Source of the DNA: Sipunculus nudus
Lineage: Eukaryota; Annelida; Sipuncula; Golfingiida; Sipunculidae
NCBI GenBank assembly: GCA_026874595.1
Contig: CM049320.1
Coordinates: 35,684,214-35,748,213 of the forward strand
Direction of reading: 5' to 3'
Length of the DNA: 64,000 nucleotides
Shown: positions 36,560-50,403 of the stretch, one piece after another
Layout: the number at the start of each line of letters is the position of its first letter
Position numbering within the stretch: position 1 is the stretch's first letter
Position numbers and translations under genes: made by a program
Notes under the pieces: generated by a model
What the model saw: only the letters and a program-made list of their open reading frames with translations
What the model was told of the DNA's origin: nothing
Databases searched by the model: none

Positions 36560-39500
36560 AAATGTTGATGAAATCTCGATTTTTTTATTATCTGTTTTAT
36601 AATTGGAATATATAATAACCAGGATAAATGAGTGAAGCATTGTCTTTAACAGAATGTTAATGAAAGAGTGTATATGTAAATTATGCTGCCTTGTGCTCTG
36701 TCTGTGTCATCTGTGTGGCGTGTGGGTGTCTCTTATCTTGGGTGAGAATCAACAACCACACAATAGTGCACATTTCTCATACAGACAAAATTGTAATAAT
36801 TGTAGACTGGTTTCTTTTGAGGAATAAAGTGCTGCCATAACAAAAGTAAAGGGACCTTGATATGATAAATATACACAATATAATGTGTTTTCTCTTTCAA
36901 ATATAATCGTATTTTCAATTATTGTATCCGCAGACAAAGTCGGGGACGCTATGGTTTTAGCACGGTCTCGCCGCCTCAATGGATTAATTTTTCGCGATAA
37001 CCCAAATATATAGATTACAAAGATCTTTTTCAAATTTTACATTTGTATGGATACGGGTGAGAGGGCGAAGCCTACCTTTACTAAGAGAGTAACCTTGAAT
37101 AGGTCAATTTTTGGTGAAAATCAAACACATTCATAAATATCTCAAGAAAGCTTGCATTGATTATTCTAAAAATCAAGTTGACCGATGATCATTAAAAATC
37201 AAGTTTTACCGGAGAATGGTGGCGCCACCTTTTATCCTTTACTTGTTTCGGGCATTTTAATACCTCCATCACTGCCATCACAATTGCGTGAACATTATAA
37301 GCCTAAAAATAATGGAAAGAATTCTTTGATTAGGGTGTGATTTCGATTCAAATACTTGTCATGACTGTTACCATGGAGCGGACTTGACCTTGAATATTTC
37401 CATATTTGTTGAACAACAAACAAAAACATTGCTTCTCAAATGGATAGATGTATTTTCCCCTAGATAATCATAATGAAAGATGTCAGATGATAAGGTGTCG
37501 CGAGAGTTTGAAAGCTGTTACCTTGAAACTGACCCAAAGGTTAAATCTACCCATATGTAAGATTGTGTGAACTATATAACATTGAAAGTAAAAGACTGGT
37601 TGAAGACTAGTAACCTTGACCGTGCTTTTCAAGGTCAAACCTGCATAAACAGGTCTTTCTTTACCGCATACCCTTTGAAGTACAGCTTATCTTTTCTTTA
37701 AGTATGATACACAATTGTTTCCCGCCAAGATCTCAGGCATGTTTGAAGACTGATGACCTTGAGCTTGGTCTTCAAAATCAAATTTATCTAAAATTGGATT
37801 TTTTTCATCCCATAATATTTTAAGTACTGCAGATGATTTTAAAAAAATGACACCAAAATATTTCCACCGATATCTCTAGTATATTTTTATGAAGACTAGG
37901 GACCTTCACTTTGGTTTTCAAGGTCAGACCTGAAGACACGTTGGACTTTTGTGAACCTCTAATTTTTTTTAATAATTATATATTTTCACTTCAAATTTGA
38001 CTAGAGTAGAGTCACCAACGATTGTAGGACAAGTTCAAACATTTGTGACCTTGACTCTGGTAGCTTAGGTCTTGTCAAGTATCAGTATATGCTTCTCAAA
38101 AAGTGGGCTTACTGTAAAAGGGATATGCCTTAATTGTCCTGGGATGCGTGATCTCCGATGTTAGAAATTTCTCATTCAATTCTAAAACAGTTTGCTTACT
38201 ACTCTGCAAAAAAAAAATTAAAAGATGCTTGCACCGTTATCGATGTTACAAATATAAACATGGCATGCACGCCTCCTTGTTGCTTTTCCGTGCCGCTTCA
38301 CAAATCAAGCTTTTCAACTTCCGAAGGGTGTTTCTTCTGTGCCTCTTTCTTCACGTCAATTTTCTTTGTCTAGAAGTTGTCGCGTATGCGTAAAGGATCG
38401 AACATTTGGTCATGCGTCTTCCTAGTTCCCATTGTAAACTGCATGACTGGGTTCAAATGCAAATGAATTTGCATTTAAATGCACAACTACTAGTTGCTTT
38501 GCATTTGCATTGCATTTAAATGCAGGGTGTGAATCATGTTAATGCAAATGCAATTCATGAAATACTCTGTGTGTCAATAGAAAAGGATTTATGTGCTTAC
38601 ATAACAGATAACAAGTTTGAGATTGCTATGTCCACCGAATGTATTGGGCGTCTGATGTAAATGTTAGCTCATGATGAGAGGCTGGACATTCCTGTTGGAA
38701 TAATGTTGTGATGCATAATTTTCAACATTCTATTACATATTTTTTAGCTGATGCTGATATTACTATTTCAGAACTATTTAACTTTATAACAATATATAGC
38801 CAACAGGAGATACTGGTGTACACTAGATGTAATGGCAATCTGATGTTACTGGTATTAGTTAGTGATGCTGTAACGTCAAATCGGGCATCCTTGTGGGCAA
38901 AATATATTGGTGTCTAATTGTCAACAATCCATTTAATATTTTGATAAAATACTCTATTAATACATATTCAAGTCAAATTTAACAATTGCTTATGTTACTT
39001 CTTGGGAAATCTTTTATCAAATATCACTATGCTGCGAATATATCAATAGCATTTAAGGAAAGCCAACTCCATTTATACATTTTTAACCTAAAAGCGTTTA
39101 AAGACAATTGCATCTGAAAACGCATTTGTAAATGCATTTGCATTTACATTTGAATCTGTTATCTTCTATTGCATTTGAAAGTTAATTGCATTTTAATTTG
39201 CATTTGCATTTGATTAATTTGAAGCATTTGCATTTGCATTTAAATGCGCTATGTTGCATTTGAACCCAACCCTGGTAACCAGACTCACGTTGAATGTGTT
39301 TACTGGAAAACAGAATCACAGTAACGTATACAACAGGAAAATTAGATAACAATGTCATGTAGCGGGATTGGTTTGCTGGGAAGTTAAAATAAACGCAAGG
39401 CGTTAGACAATGCACATGATATTTCAAATGTTAATGTATCTGTACGTTCAGGTTCAATGTGCCATGTTTGATTGATATATTTAAAAGACTTTGTCCAAGT

Positions 39501-39637
39501 GGTTATATAGCGGTTTGCAAATTAATTCACATCAAAAGAAGTCATGTTATTGTGTCATAGATGATACATATAATGATTGATTTATAATCGATCATCGGTC
39601 GTTTTTAAATTTCATGCAATTCAAGCATCGAATACCA

Positions 39638-39705
<68 letters not shown>

Positions 39706-40100
39706 CTCACATGGTTATTCAGTTATTACTTATATCCATAACATCATATCGTGACTGACTTGTATAGAGATCAGTTATAATATAATCCACTGCAGAAAGC
39801 TGGTGTCACGAAATGTCAGTATGGCAAACCTTTAATACTGTTTTTCACCATGGGAAGATGTTTTTTTTCTGTCTAATGCTACATCATACTCAGTGTATCT
39901 GTTATGCATTTTACTCATGTGTCATGTCATAAGCACCTGTAACTCGCTGATAGCATCTTGTTTATGCTGACCTGAACCGCCATCCAGTAACACACTGTGC
40001 ATATCTCTTTTCATTCATTACCGACAGAATTTAGAAACATATAGGAATATTTCATTTAGTATCTTTTCCATATATTCCATTATCTCTTTACATAATTAAA
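36560..40100. repeat. Segmental duplication, copy 2, with insertions
   Basis: Second copy of the 33.43-34.95 kb block. It is interrupted by a ~1.1 kb 'GACCTTGA'-rich repeat stretch (~37,050-38,100) and by the hAT-like element at 38,442-39,274. (TA)n at ~39,642-39,702 is also inside. The uninterrupted copy 1 acts as the pre-insertion reference. Confidence 0.55.
38442..39274. mobile_element. hAT-like MITE (~833 bp) with octamer clusters
   Basis: The left end CATGACTGGGTTCAAATGCAA and the reverse complement of the right end CAGGGTTGGGTTCAAATGCAA match at 18 of 21 positions. CAGGGTTGGG is a typical hAT terminus. Flanking 8-mers GTAAACTG (38434-38441) and GTAACCAG (39275-39282) look like a decayed 8 bp target duplication. 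The related site in copy 1 of the segmental duplication is unfilled (GTAAACAA, 34508-34515). No transposase is encoded. At least nine perfect ATTTGCAT/ATGCAAAT octamers cluster near both ends. Confidence 0.68.
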
Positions 40101-41254
40101 CTAAAAATTGTCAAGCCTCCTCCGTGTGGCGATTGTCATGTCGGATGCTCCCAAAAATGTGTTTGTATTTAGTTATTTGGTCCACATTTCCTGGTTCATC
40201 TCTGCATAAATGACTGTACATATGTAAATATTCAAAGATGACGGATAATATCCCTGATGCACACGAAAATCTTATCGGTTTTTCTTCGGCATATCCTCCC
40301 CCCCCCCAAAAAAAATAGAAAATTTCATGAGATTCCTTTTATGGGTGCGTAAGTTTTATTATGAAAAAAACAAACACACATAAACACACACCTGCACACG
40401 AACCCGGTGAACGCATACCGTCCTGATGAAGAGAACAACAGTTAATGGAAAGTTGTGTCCACAGTGGCTCCTTGAGTTAGTTATAGATTCAGCCAAAAGA
40501 CGGCAGCACCGAAAAAACATACGACAGTTACTGTAACCTGATAGTCAATATTTGATTCGATTTTTCTCCTGTGCTGAGTCAAGCTTAAAATCAAATTTTC
40601 GTTTGAAGTTAAATTATGAAGACGAATTTGACAGGAATGTATAATGGAATCGAGTACGTGTCTGTTGGTGCAGAGTCCTGATATGATTCGATTACCAGCC
40701 GGGGCATTTATTAGTTGGCGTATTCATTTCATAGGACCGTACACGTATATCATATAATATAAAAGGTACAACGAATCTAATTGGATATGAAATGGTGAGG
40801 TTCACATGATACGTACATGTAGGAGTGAATATCTGCACGGCAGCCTTTGGACGGTTTTTTTTATTAGGGATGGGGGGGGGGGGGGAGAATGAGTGGTGGT
40901 TGATATTCATTATTATATGAATTGTTAACATACAAGGCATCTATATAGCTCTATATTAAATCATAAAATGTCGTGGGTCTCTTCATACATGCACGAATAT
41001 CTGCATGACGGGGGGGGGGGGGGGGGGGATTCAAATTACTCATGGGAAATGTACATATTTGACACGAAAATGTGTTCAATACTTCAAGATCTACCAATGT
41101 ACAACATGACCGTAACCGGGGTATATTTTAAGGCAAGAACATTCTTTGATAACTGTTTAATGCAAATATGGATAAAAGTCTCGAAATGGCGAAGAGATGC
41201 TCTCTTGGAGTGAAGCCCGTTCATTAATAGAAGCGTTAATAATATATTTACATA

Positions 41255-41305
<51 letters not shown>

Positions 41306-42740
41306 TTACTATTAGTATTATCATAATACAATGGGTAGTCGGTGAAAGATTTTAACCCTAATGTGTAAATAAAGGAACAAATAAAACTGGTAACCAATTT
41401 TCTGGAAAAAAAATCATAAATTAACAGAAACACAATGTACAGTACCGTTTTGTAATTTCCTATGCACGATCAATATTTTCCATTTAGCATATATACAAAC
41501 GAAATGCTAAGTATGTCTAGCTTATTTATATATCTGATCATGCCCTATGTTATTCTAAATTGAACTTGTTGAGTTTGGCGAATAATGTAAGCGTCAATAA
41601 TGTGTATCATATATTATTAGTTTTATAATTATGTACCTACAAACAAAGTTACAAAGAGCAAACCACGGTGACTTGCTGAAGAATAATTATCTGATAATCC
41701 GTTATTGATATACAGAAACAAAAAAAACGTATTTTATGTAATATCCTTATTAACTCGCTACATACACTGACCGGCTTCAGCATACAAACACATCTATTAC
41801 AAATTCTGTCGATTCTACTAAGAAAACTCTGAGCGCTTTGGCAAACAGAGCTATTGTAGGTCGCATCACATAAATATATTATAATAATTTAATTACATAG
41901 TAATTTACATCATTAGGGTTTTTACCAGTCGTAAATAGCGTCGATCCTAAAACATTTATTCTTGCCCAATCAGATCCAAGTTTTCCTATGCTCGCTTAAG
42001 TCGATATTAAAAATTAATTATCTTTAATGTAGTAAACTGAATACCCTTAAGTGGCTAGGGGCGGGGGGAGTATGTATGTGCTTTCCCATCATGACTAAAC
42101 CTTGTTACCTGTACAGCATTCTAGCCAATCTTAAGGTGCAACAGCTAAGTTGAAGAGGCTTTACAAATCGATCTAAATCATAAAGACACTATATTTACCC
42201 CTATTGACTAGCTGTTATATGAAAAATGCAAATTTGAATGTAAGTTTTCCTTGCAGGTTGCCCTTATATTTATATTTCAATAAACTGCGTAAAAAATGTT
42301 ACATATTTTCGGCAAAAAAAATGTTCTTTCATTTGCGCGGCTACAAACATCCGTGCGACAACACAACAATCGTGAGCGTTTTTTAGAGCTTATAGACAAA
42401 TACATACTAGATACCTATCGCTTAATATCTGCGAGCAAAGAAAATAAGTGGTGAGCTATGTTTTAAATTGTCTGGTTAAAAATAGGATCATCGAATCATA
42501 TTCTTTAATATGATTAAAGATAAATTAAATATACTGTCTACTTTATAAGGTCTTCGTACATTGAACAATTGGCCCATGGGCCATAACACTCAGCAGAATC
42601 TAACATACAGGTGATGCATGTATTTATTATCAATGTTATAATTTTGTTGATCATGTTTGTTAATTAAACTTGAGCAATTGGTGAAGGAGATCTCAAAATC
42701 ATGTGTATTGTCCATAGGCTTTAAATAATAGGATACAGCA
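40100..42740. repeat. Gene-free stretch with homopolymer and ATT tracts
   Basis: G-tracts at ~40,870-40,885 and 41,011-41,028, (ATT)n at ~41,260-41,305, C/A tract at ~40,298-40,315. No exon or RNA gene supported. Confidence 0.6.
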
Positions 42741-44155
42741 ACGTTATTTAAGGTTTCCAAGCAGATTTTACCAAGAACTCGCTAGATGCTAAGGTCTGTG
42801 TCCAACTGCTACGATTTATGTCCATCTAACTTATCTTGTGCTAAATGCTCACTGAATATGGGTCGCAATGACTTTAATATTTTAAGAAAATATGAATGGG
42901 CCTTTACAGGGCCCTCCCTGAATTTTAAAGAATTACAGTTTTCTAGGCCAAACTGCACCATTTGTGCGTATCTGGATTATAGAATGCTAAAATTATGTTC
43001 ACAAAATACAGTCACTTTAACCTTATTAGTGTTTCAAATGATACATTTCAATCACGTTTCTTGGTCCAACATTTAAGATTATGGCTACATCTGACTTTCT
43101 GGGTGCTAAAAGTTAGCTTTTCATGTCGTTCCTCACAGAGAAGACCTCTAGGGCACCATGGTGTTCAAGGAGATTTGCGCAAAAGCTCTTTTAATTTTAA
43201 GGGAGAAGGTTCTAGGTGCAAATGTTTTGATTTGTGCCTATCTGACTTTTACAGTACTAAACACATTTTTATAGCTCACAGAATATATGTCACAGTGACC
43301 TAATTTCAAGATTCAATGGAGACTTGCAAAGGACCTCCCTGGATTTTAAAATAAAAGGTTGTGCGTCCAACAGTTAGGCTTTGTGTCCTGTGTAATGTTT
43401 TAGTTCACTGAGTTATGTTGCTTGCCAGTAGCACAGAGATGATAGGTCACAAGTAACTAATTTCAGGTTTCTATGGCATTTTGCCAAGAACCTTCCTCGA
43501 TGTTGTGTTAGAAGATTCTATACCAGCAGATACGATTTGTGCCCATTTGACATTCAGGGTGCTCAAATACATCTTTTTCCTGTAGTTTGCAAAATAAAGG
43601 TCACAGTGACTTTATTTCATGTTTGAATGAACATTTGTGAAGGCCCTCCCTGAATTTTACATTAGAAGATTCAAGGCCTAAAAGATAGAACTTGCACCCC
43701 GTCTGACTGTCTGGGTGCACACAAGCATGTGTTTGGACCTTTAGGTCACAGAATATTGGTCGACATGTCCTAATTTCAGGTTTCCTGGGAGATTTGCCAA
43801 GATTCTTTTATGATGTTGCGTGAAAAAAATTTCTAGGTCTTACAGATACGATTTGTGGCTATCTGACATCCACTATGCAACTTAGACATCTTTTTCTAAC
43901 AGGTCGCAGAATATAGGTCATTGTTTGCAAAATCATTCAACCGGGACCTCTCTGAATATAATTTTAGAATCTTCTAGGACTAATGGATGCAATTTGTGCC
44001 CCGTCTGTTTGTCTGGGTGCTAAAAATCATATTTCGACCTCCGGGTCATCGGATATAGGTCACCATGGCTTAATTTCAGGTTTCAAAGAAGATTTGCCAA
44101 AAAAACCGTCCAAGATGATGATTTAAAAAATTCTAGGCCTAACTGATACGATTTG
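42740..44155 (-). repeat. ~300 bp tandem repeat array, opposite orientation of the 27.6 kb family
   Basis: Units repeat at about 43,460, 43,773 and 44,072 (TAATTTCAGGTTTC...GATTTGCCAAG), with a half-unit substructure (GGCCCTCCCTGAATTTTA...GAAGATTC). Each contains GATACGATTTGTGCC, the reverse complement of the GGCACAAATCGTA box of the 27.6-29.0 kb array, next to the reverse complement of CCTAGAATCTTCTA. Thus it is the same superfamily inverted. The frames at 42,786 and 42,995 are chance. Confidence 0.65.
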
Positions 44156-47100
44156 TACTACAGATATATTGAACATGAAAACACAATTCACTCTGTATTG
44201 ACGTCGAACCCATGATCTTCCGATTGCCGATTGTCTTCTGACGCAAACAAACAGGTGTTGGGGATCTCCATTACTATAGTGGTACAAGGGGTGCCTTATA
44301 AGCACTACGTCATTGATATTCCGGGGATCGAGAAGTGGCGGTTATTTCTTAAAGATCCTTTATCTGTTATAACACAACTTATAAAGTGTGTCACCTTGTC
44401 GAGGGAACACCCGACCTCATGACACATCTCGCCAGTATTCTTCAAACGACTTTGTGTAAGGTCAATCAGCGTCAGTCCTATAGGACAGAACAAACGCAGG
44501 GTATTTCCCTTTAAGCTGATCTGCTCAGGTCTTTGGGCCTGGTTGAACCGGTTGGCAAGAAAAAAGTTGGCCTATACCCATAAGACAGACGGTGGCATGA
44601 TAGTGCATGATGGTCGTTTGGGTCATTTGGTGTCGGATCATTTTCAATGAGAGATGAAAATCATGACTCATTAAGAAAATAGGTGTAAACATTGATGACA
44701 TTTGATTTTTATGTTTACCTCAAGCACCATCTGCAATTAAATCTTATTTCTCCTAAGTTTCCATGGTGTTATCGGTATGCCTTGAACAATCGCTGGTCAT
44801 ACAAAGTTGGCTACCCTGTATATCTTGGGACTATATCTTTACTAAAAAAAAACAATTTATCTGCGCGCACAGTAAGTAGATACATGTAAATCGAGCTGGG
44901 CGTCTGTACTCCGTGTCCGTTATCCTGGCAACTGAATTCATATTATGCCTGTACAAGGAAAACTTGGTGCATATGTCATTACCTTTTATTTGTCCGTCAT
45001 GTGTTGCATGAGTAATCACTGTTATAGATATATTATAGGTGTTCAGTTTGCACCATGAGCAGTCTGCGCTACTTTTGTTACATACGATGGTGAAGTTTTG
45101 ATACAAATTTGTACATAATAAAGTACGATTTCACCGGAGACGCATGCAAACGTTGTGCGAAAGCATCAGGAAATGTGGCTCAGTACATTTCAATGCGAAT
45201 GCGATTAAATGTTATCAAACATAAAGCAAATGTGATTCATTGTTAACAATGGTCATTCATTTAAATGCGAATGCAAGTGCGGCATTTATTAAAACAAGTC
45301 CAAAGATAGAGACAAGCCAAACTGATCTTCTTTGTAAAACCTTCCTGAGTTTATTGAGTTACTATTTTTGTTTGTGATCGTACGTGATTTCGATTTTTTG
45401 TGTGATTTTTTAACATTGAAGTATTTTTTTCTGGGACTCATTCGTTTAAATAACATGAATTAACATTCAGTCGATTTAACTTCAACCCCTTCCAACGAGC
45501 ACCTCATCTATATCAGGAAGATAAGACATAAAAACCATAACAGAAGGGATTGTTTATTTAACAGGCTTGCCTACCGTGATTCAGATACAATTTCGAGGAC
45601 ACAACATGGCCATCAAATGTGCTCAAAATGTCTTAGAATACGTGAAAGCTGTAGTTTAGGTTAATTAATTCATGGTACGTTTTCATAATTGCGGACGGTA
45701 AGTGAAAACGGTGAAGACCAATAATATAATATTGACCTACATGCGATTACTCTTCCTTTATTCTATCTGTACGTTTTTAAGCTACCGGAATGAAAACAAG
45801 TTCTTATTTAAGTTACATATTCTGGCGCCATTATGTCCATCTCACATAAACAGCGTCGGAGTACATTTACATTTTGCATCGAGGACAGCGCTGTATAGCT
45901 CGATGATGATGCAACTATTTTCGTCTTTTTGACAACGTCCCATGAACCACAAGCACACTATCACTTGACATAAACCAGTCTAATCGCAAGCATTTTTAGT
46001 ATACATGTACGTTTTCGTGCTAATTTGTAAAAACACACAAATTTGGTGATACGGATACAAAAAGTTCCTTGCTACTATTCCCACCCAACATGTATACCAC
46101 TCTATAATGACATTAAATGCCTGTAAGAACGTGAAATTTAAACACTCTATGTCTAAAATCAAATAAATTATAGCACTTTAACTAGCTCACCATCACATTT
46201 GATTTACCTGATGATGACCACTGTGAAAATGATTATACAGAGTTCTGTGTATCCCGGGAAATATCACCCTTACTTACATGTTAGGCATTCGTGTGTGTTC
46301 ATCACTGATACCTGATATGCCTTAGACGCCATACTATACTGTGTAGAAGACATACCTGTAATGCTCCGAATATGTCAAATTTGCTAAAAACAGCACTCTT
46401 ACAAGTATTTCTTCTACCTTGTTCCACATATCATATGCAAGCATATGTTCTACTTTAAGTTGGCTGAAGTGTTCTAGATAAATTATGTCATAGGTACCTG
46501 AAACCTGAGAACAGAAGAGGCCACAGTTTGCCATATTCATAACGATCCTTTTCAACAATTACCCAGACTGGTGTCTGGCAATCAAAGGATTCTCCCTCAG
46601 TTGTTATGGATTTTCTGTCAGCTTGTACGGACGGGAATGTTTACCTGAGAAGTAATCAAGATACAAACATTTTTGATAAACTGAAATTACATGCCAGGGT
46701 ACATTGGAACACAATTTTCTAATCCACATCAGCTTTGCAACTGATATTCAATCTATTCAATAAGACACCTTTATTGTGGCAGTTCAAATGTCTCACCTGC
46801 CATAGCTGGACCTTACTCAACCAAGATATTCTTGGGTGTAACCTCCTAAAATACCGATAAAAACACATTATAAAACTGGACACATTATGACTTTCGTGTA
46901 TTTCAATAATGTTAACTTCGTCATCTTATCTCTAGGTCCGCACAAAATGAACCTCTTCAGGTCATTTCACATTATATTATAATATAACACACCTATACAA
47001 ATTTCTTTGATACAGATTTTGCATTAACTGAACCCAATTCCTGGAAGAAAAACATATTTTTTTCTAGTAATTTTTTACAGAGGAATGAGTTAGGTGTGAT

Positions 47101-47403
47101 TTATTCAAAAATTAGTGGCCCATCTTTAAGTACTGTCGACTCGGCAGTGACGTGAGCCACAGGGAAATTCCCTAAAACTAGAAAATTCTTGAAATCATCA
47201 AAAGCTTAGTATTTCTGACCCTGCCTGACCCAAATTTTTAGAGAAGACAACATGTTAAAAACAACATATATTTCTATATTTTCTATATTATTTAAATAAT
47301 TTCTGAATCTTGCTCGTCCGACTTTGAACTAGCCAATCACATCGGGTTCAGTTTATGTTCTGGGCTCAAACCTTTCATTACATACATAGCAAACCCACGT
47401 GCT

Positions 47404-47448
<45 letters not shown>

Positions 47449-47545
47449 ATATTTATATATATATGTAAAGGGAAAGAATGATCCTTTTAGGTAGACTAAC
47501 TTGTCTATTAACACAGCTTTGAAGCTACAGACATTCACGACTATA

Positions 47546-47589
<44 letters not shown>

Positions 47590-48480
47590 GTTCAGAAAAC
47601 AAAAATCTACCAATCAACAACAAAGTGGACAAATGGCACTAGCAATATGTACTTTAATTTTAGGGCTTATGTATTTTGAAAGATTTCTAAATTTACTCTC
47701 AACCTCTTCATCTAGAAACTTTATGGTGCATAAAAAAGTATGGCCTGCAATGCTTGTAATATGCGTATGCTGAAGACTACGGAATACACAAATAAAGTTT
47801 ACTTTATCCAGGTTACTATTATAGGAAACACGGAGGAACTTAAACTGTCCTTACAAATAGAGACGTCGGAGGTACCCTTATATATTTTCTGGTACCTGAA
47901 ATCGAGGTGGTCACAGACACCTGGCTACCCACATGGTAGGTCAATAAAGTATTACAGTTAACCATCCATTTATGGTTGTCTCTTATTTAATTTTATAGCA
48001 CATCCTGCAGTGCTACCTAATCAGACGGAAGGCAGCTACAGTATATATCATATCCGAACGAGACTATTTAATTGTTAGTGTTGTATGGAGTGACAATTCA
48101 TAAATTTAGTCCAGAAAAAAATTCAGAGTGTATTTTGCTTGAACATTTGTTAAGTCGCATTAATGTAACTTCATTTATCAATCGTGTCTATATTTGAGTG
48201 TCACTGTATGAAACATTTTTTTCATGTAAATTCGTACGATTATCCTCTGCTTGTCTTTGTCCAGTAAATTAAAAAAAACAAGACATTCAATATCTATTGT
48301 ATGCCTTTTATGCATGAACCATCAAAATAATAACGATAATAAGCAAGCATTCCTCACTTTGAATTGAACCTGAGTTACGCGCCCAGTGAAGAAACGGGTT
48401 GTAGAGAACAGAGCTTACATGAACAGCAAATGGAAGCTGGAAAATTATAAACCTGGTTTTTAGCACACAGTCAGTCAGGT
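44155..48480. other. Gene-free stretch
   Basis: No exon recognised. Holds (TA)n at ~47,407-47,463 and ~47,549-47,587, and a short AATGCGAATGCG patch at 45,190-45,285 that resembles a diverged piece of the octamer element. Confidence 0.45.
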
Positions 48481-48955
48481 GAGGCACAAATTGTACCCCT
48501 TTAAGCCTAGAATCTTAAAACAAAAGACAGGTTGAGGTCCATAAAAAGTCTCATTGGAAATCTGATATTAGATCACTGTGACCTATATCCTATGAGCTAT
48601 GGGCTTAAAAGTACCCCCCCTGAATAATTAAAAAACAATAAAACAAAAATTCTGATATTTAAATTACTAATGCATTGATTACCATGTTTTCCATATATGA
48701 TAACTATATAATGTAATTTCTTGAAGACTGGTGGCGCCACTTGTATAATTTCTAATTTTTACAGTTTTCTCTTTGTTTTTGGGACCTTCGGGTGAAGTAG
48801 TCCGTCTGTAAACGGGGCACAAATCTTAACCATTAAACCTAGAAACTTCTAACCGTACGTCTTGGGAGATCCTTTGCCATCCTTGGAGACTTAAAATTAG
48901 GTCATGGTGACCTATGTTTTGAGAACTGCAGGCTAAAAACATGATTTTGAGCACT
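48480..48955 (+). repeat. Dispersed copy of the ~325 bp repeat family (about 1.3 units)
   Basis: Shows GAGGCACAAATTGTA, CCTAGAATCTT, TTGGAAATCTGATATTAGATC, GAGCTATGGG, AAAGTACCCCCCCTGAATAA, AATGCATTGATTACCATG, GGTGGCGCCAC and GGGCACAAATCTTAACCATT, in the unit order of the 27.6-29.0 kb array. Confidence 0.75.
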
Positions 48956-48964
48956 CAGTCAGTC

Positions 48965-48966
<2 letters not shown>

Positions 48967-49018
<52 letters not shown>
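48967..49018. repeat. (TA)n microsatellite
   Basis: About 52 bp of pure TA immediately after the dispersed ~325 bp repeat copy. Confidence 0.95.
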
Positions 49019-49021
<3 letters not shown>

Positions 49022-49414
49022 TTTAGGTAAAATTCATTTCACAGTGATGTGAACCGCGCAACGGCCGAGTGGGTTTGATGAGGTACATAGTATATACACT
49101 TAGTCTGCTCTCAGTTTTTGGTAAGTATATTTGTATTTTGTATATTCACTGTCGGTTAATGGTGCATCTAATTTTTATTGTACTATTTTTTATAATTAAC
49201 TTAAATAATGTAAACTAATGAATTTGATTTCATGTAAATTGCAGCCAGCCTTAAAAATTGAATATGACAAATTTTATCTGTTAGTATCAGAGGCACGTGA
49301 TTATGTACTTTTCGAAATATAGATTGGAAGAAATATCTGAACATTTGATAAGGCCAGACTGGACACATTTGTTTGTGATGGTCTTTGATTGGTTGTAAAC
49401 CATGGCTTAAGATA

Positions 49415-49417
<3 letters not shown>

Positions 49418-49454
<37 letters not shown>

Positions 49455-49470
49455 TATTATTATTTATATA
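49418..49470. repeat. (ATT)n microsatellite
   Basis: ATT trinucleotide run with two interruptions near its 3' end. Confidence 0.9.
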
Positions 49471-50403
49471 TAGCACTATAAAAAAGTTTAATTGCATCAA
49501 AAAGAAGAATATAGCCTAGAACAATGGTGACGTTCACTGCCGAACAATGCACAGCAATACGAAATATAAGTGAAGAGAAATGTTATATTATGTCTATACG
49601 GTTTTAGATTTAAAGGTTTCTTTGAGTACTGTCAACAAAGTATTACGGACTATCTATTAATTATATTTGTAAATAATAAATAACTGATCTGCATAACTTC
49701 TATTTTCTCATATTTAACATGATAAAGAATGATCAATAATAATAATATTAATAGTTTTTATATACATATCTATAATATTATTTTGGAAACACCCATTTTC
49801 TATCAATTTAATACTATGAAAATTTATCACAATACCCTAGCACATATAGCAGTATATCGCAATATCCTACCCTTCTAAAAAGGAAGGATAAGAGGATAAC
49901 CCCAACACGTATGACAAGACATCATGATTTTTAGCCTAGCAAACTTAAAGTATAGTCCATCGTCCGGGCGTTCGGCCGTCGTAAAGAGGACACCGACCGC
50001 AAATATAAATACAGAGCAATAAAACTTCACAGTTTGACAAGTCCCTGTAGGTCATCTGTGAGTTGACACATCAGAAACCAGGTTAACGGGTCATAGAAAG
50101 TTCTTTTGGAAAAAAACCAACAAATTTTAAGCCACTTGAGGCCAATTTGATAAATTTGCTCCTAATGCGTTCCCGCTAGATCCCTCCGTTGCCAGTAAAA
50201 CGGATACCAGCAAAGCAAGGAGTGCACAGGGCCAATGTACACGTTGAACACAGCGCGTGCCACCTCCAGGTGACCTTCCACTGACACGCTGTGAGAAATA
50301 GCAGGATTCTTCAGGTTTTGCAACACCCAGTTAGTTTACGCTGGATAAAGTTAGATCTGATTGGCTCTGCGTTTAATCAACCATATCAGAATATGCATAT
50401 GGT

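Noticed and set aside
42786-43303. Overlapping 96 and 102 aa frames
   Set aside because: They lie in a ~300 bp tandem repeat array, and frames are not kept between units.
44195-44260. Further SINE head on the minus strand (GGGTTCGACGTC)
   Set aside because: Only the B box is clear. The A box is weak and no second copy was seen.
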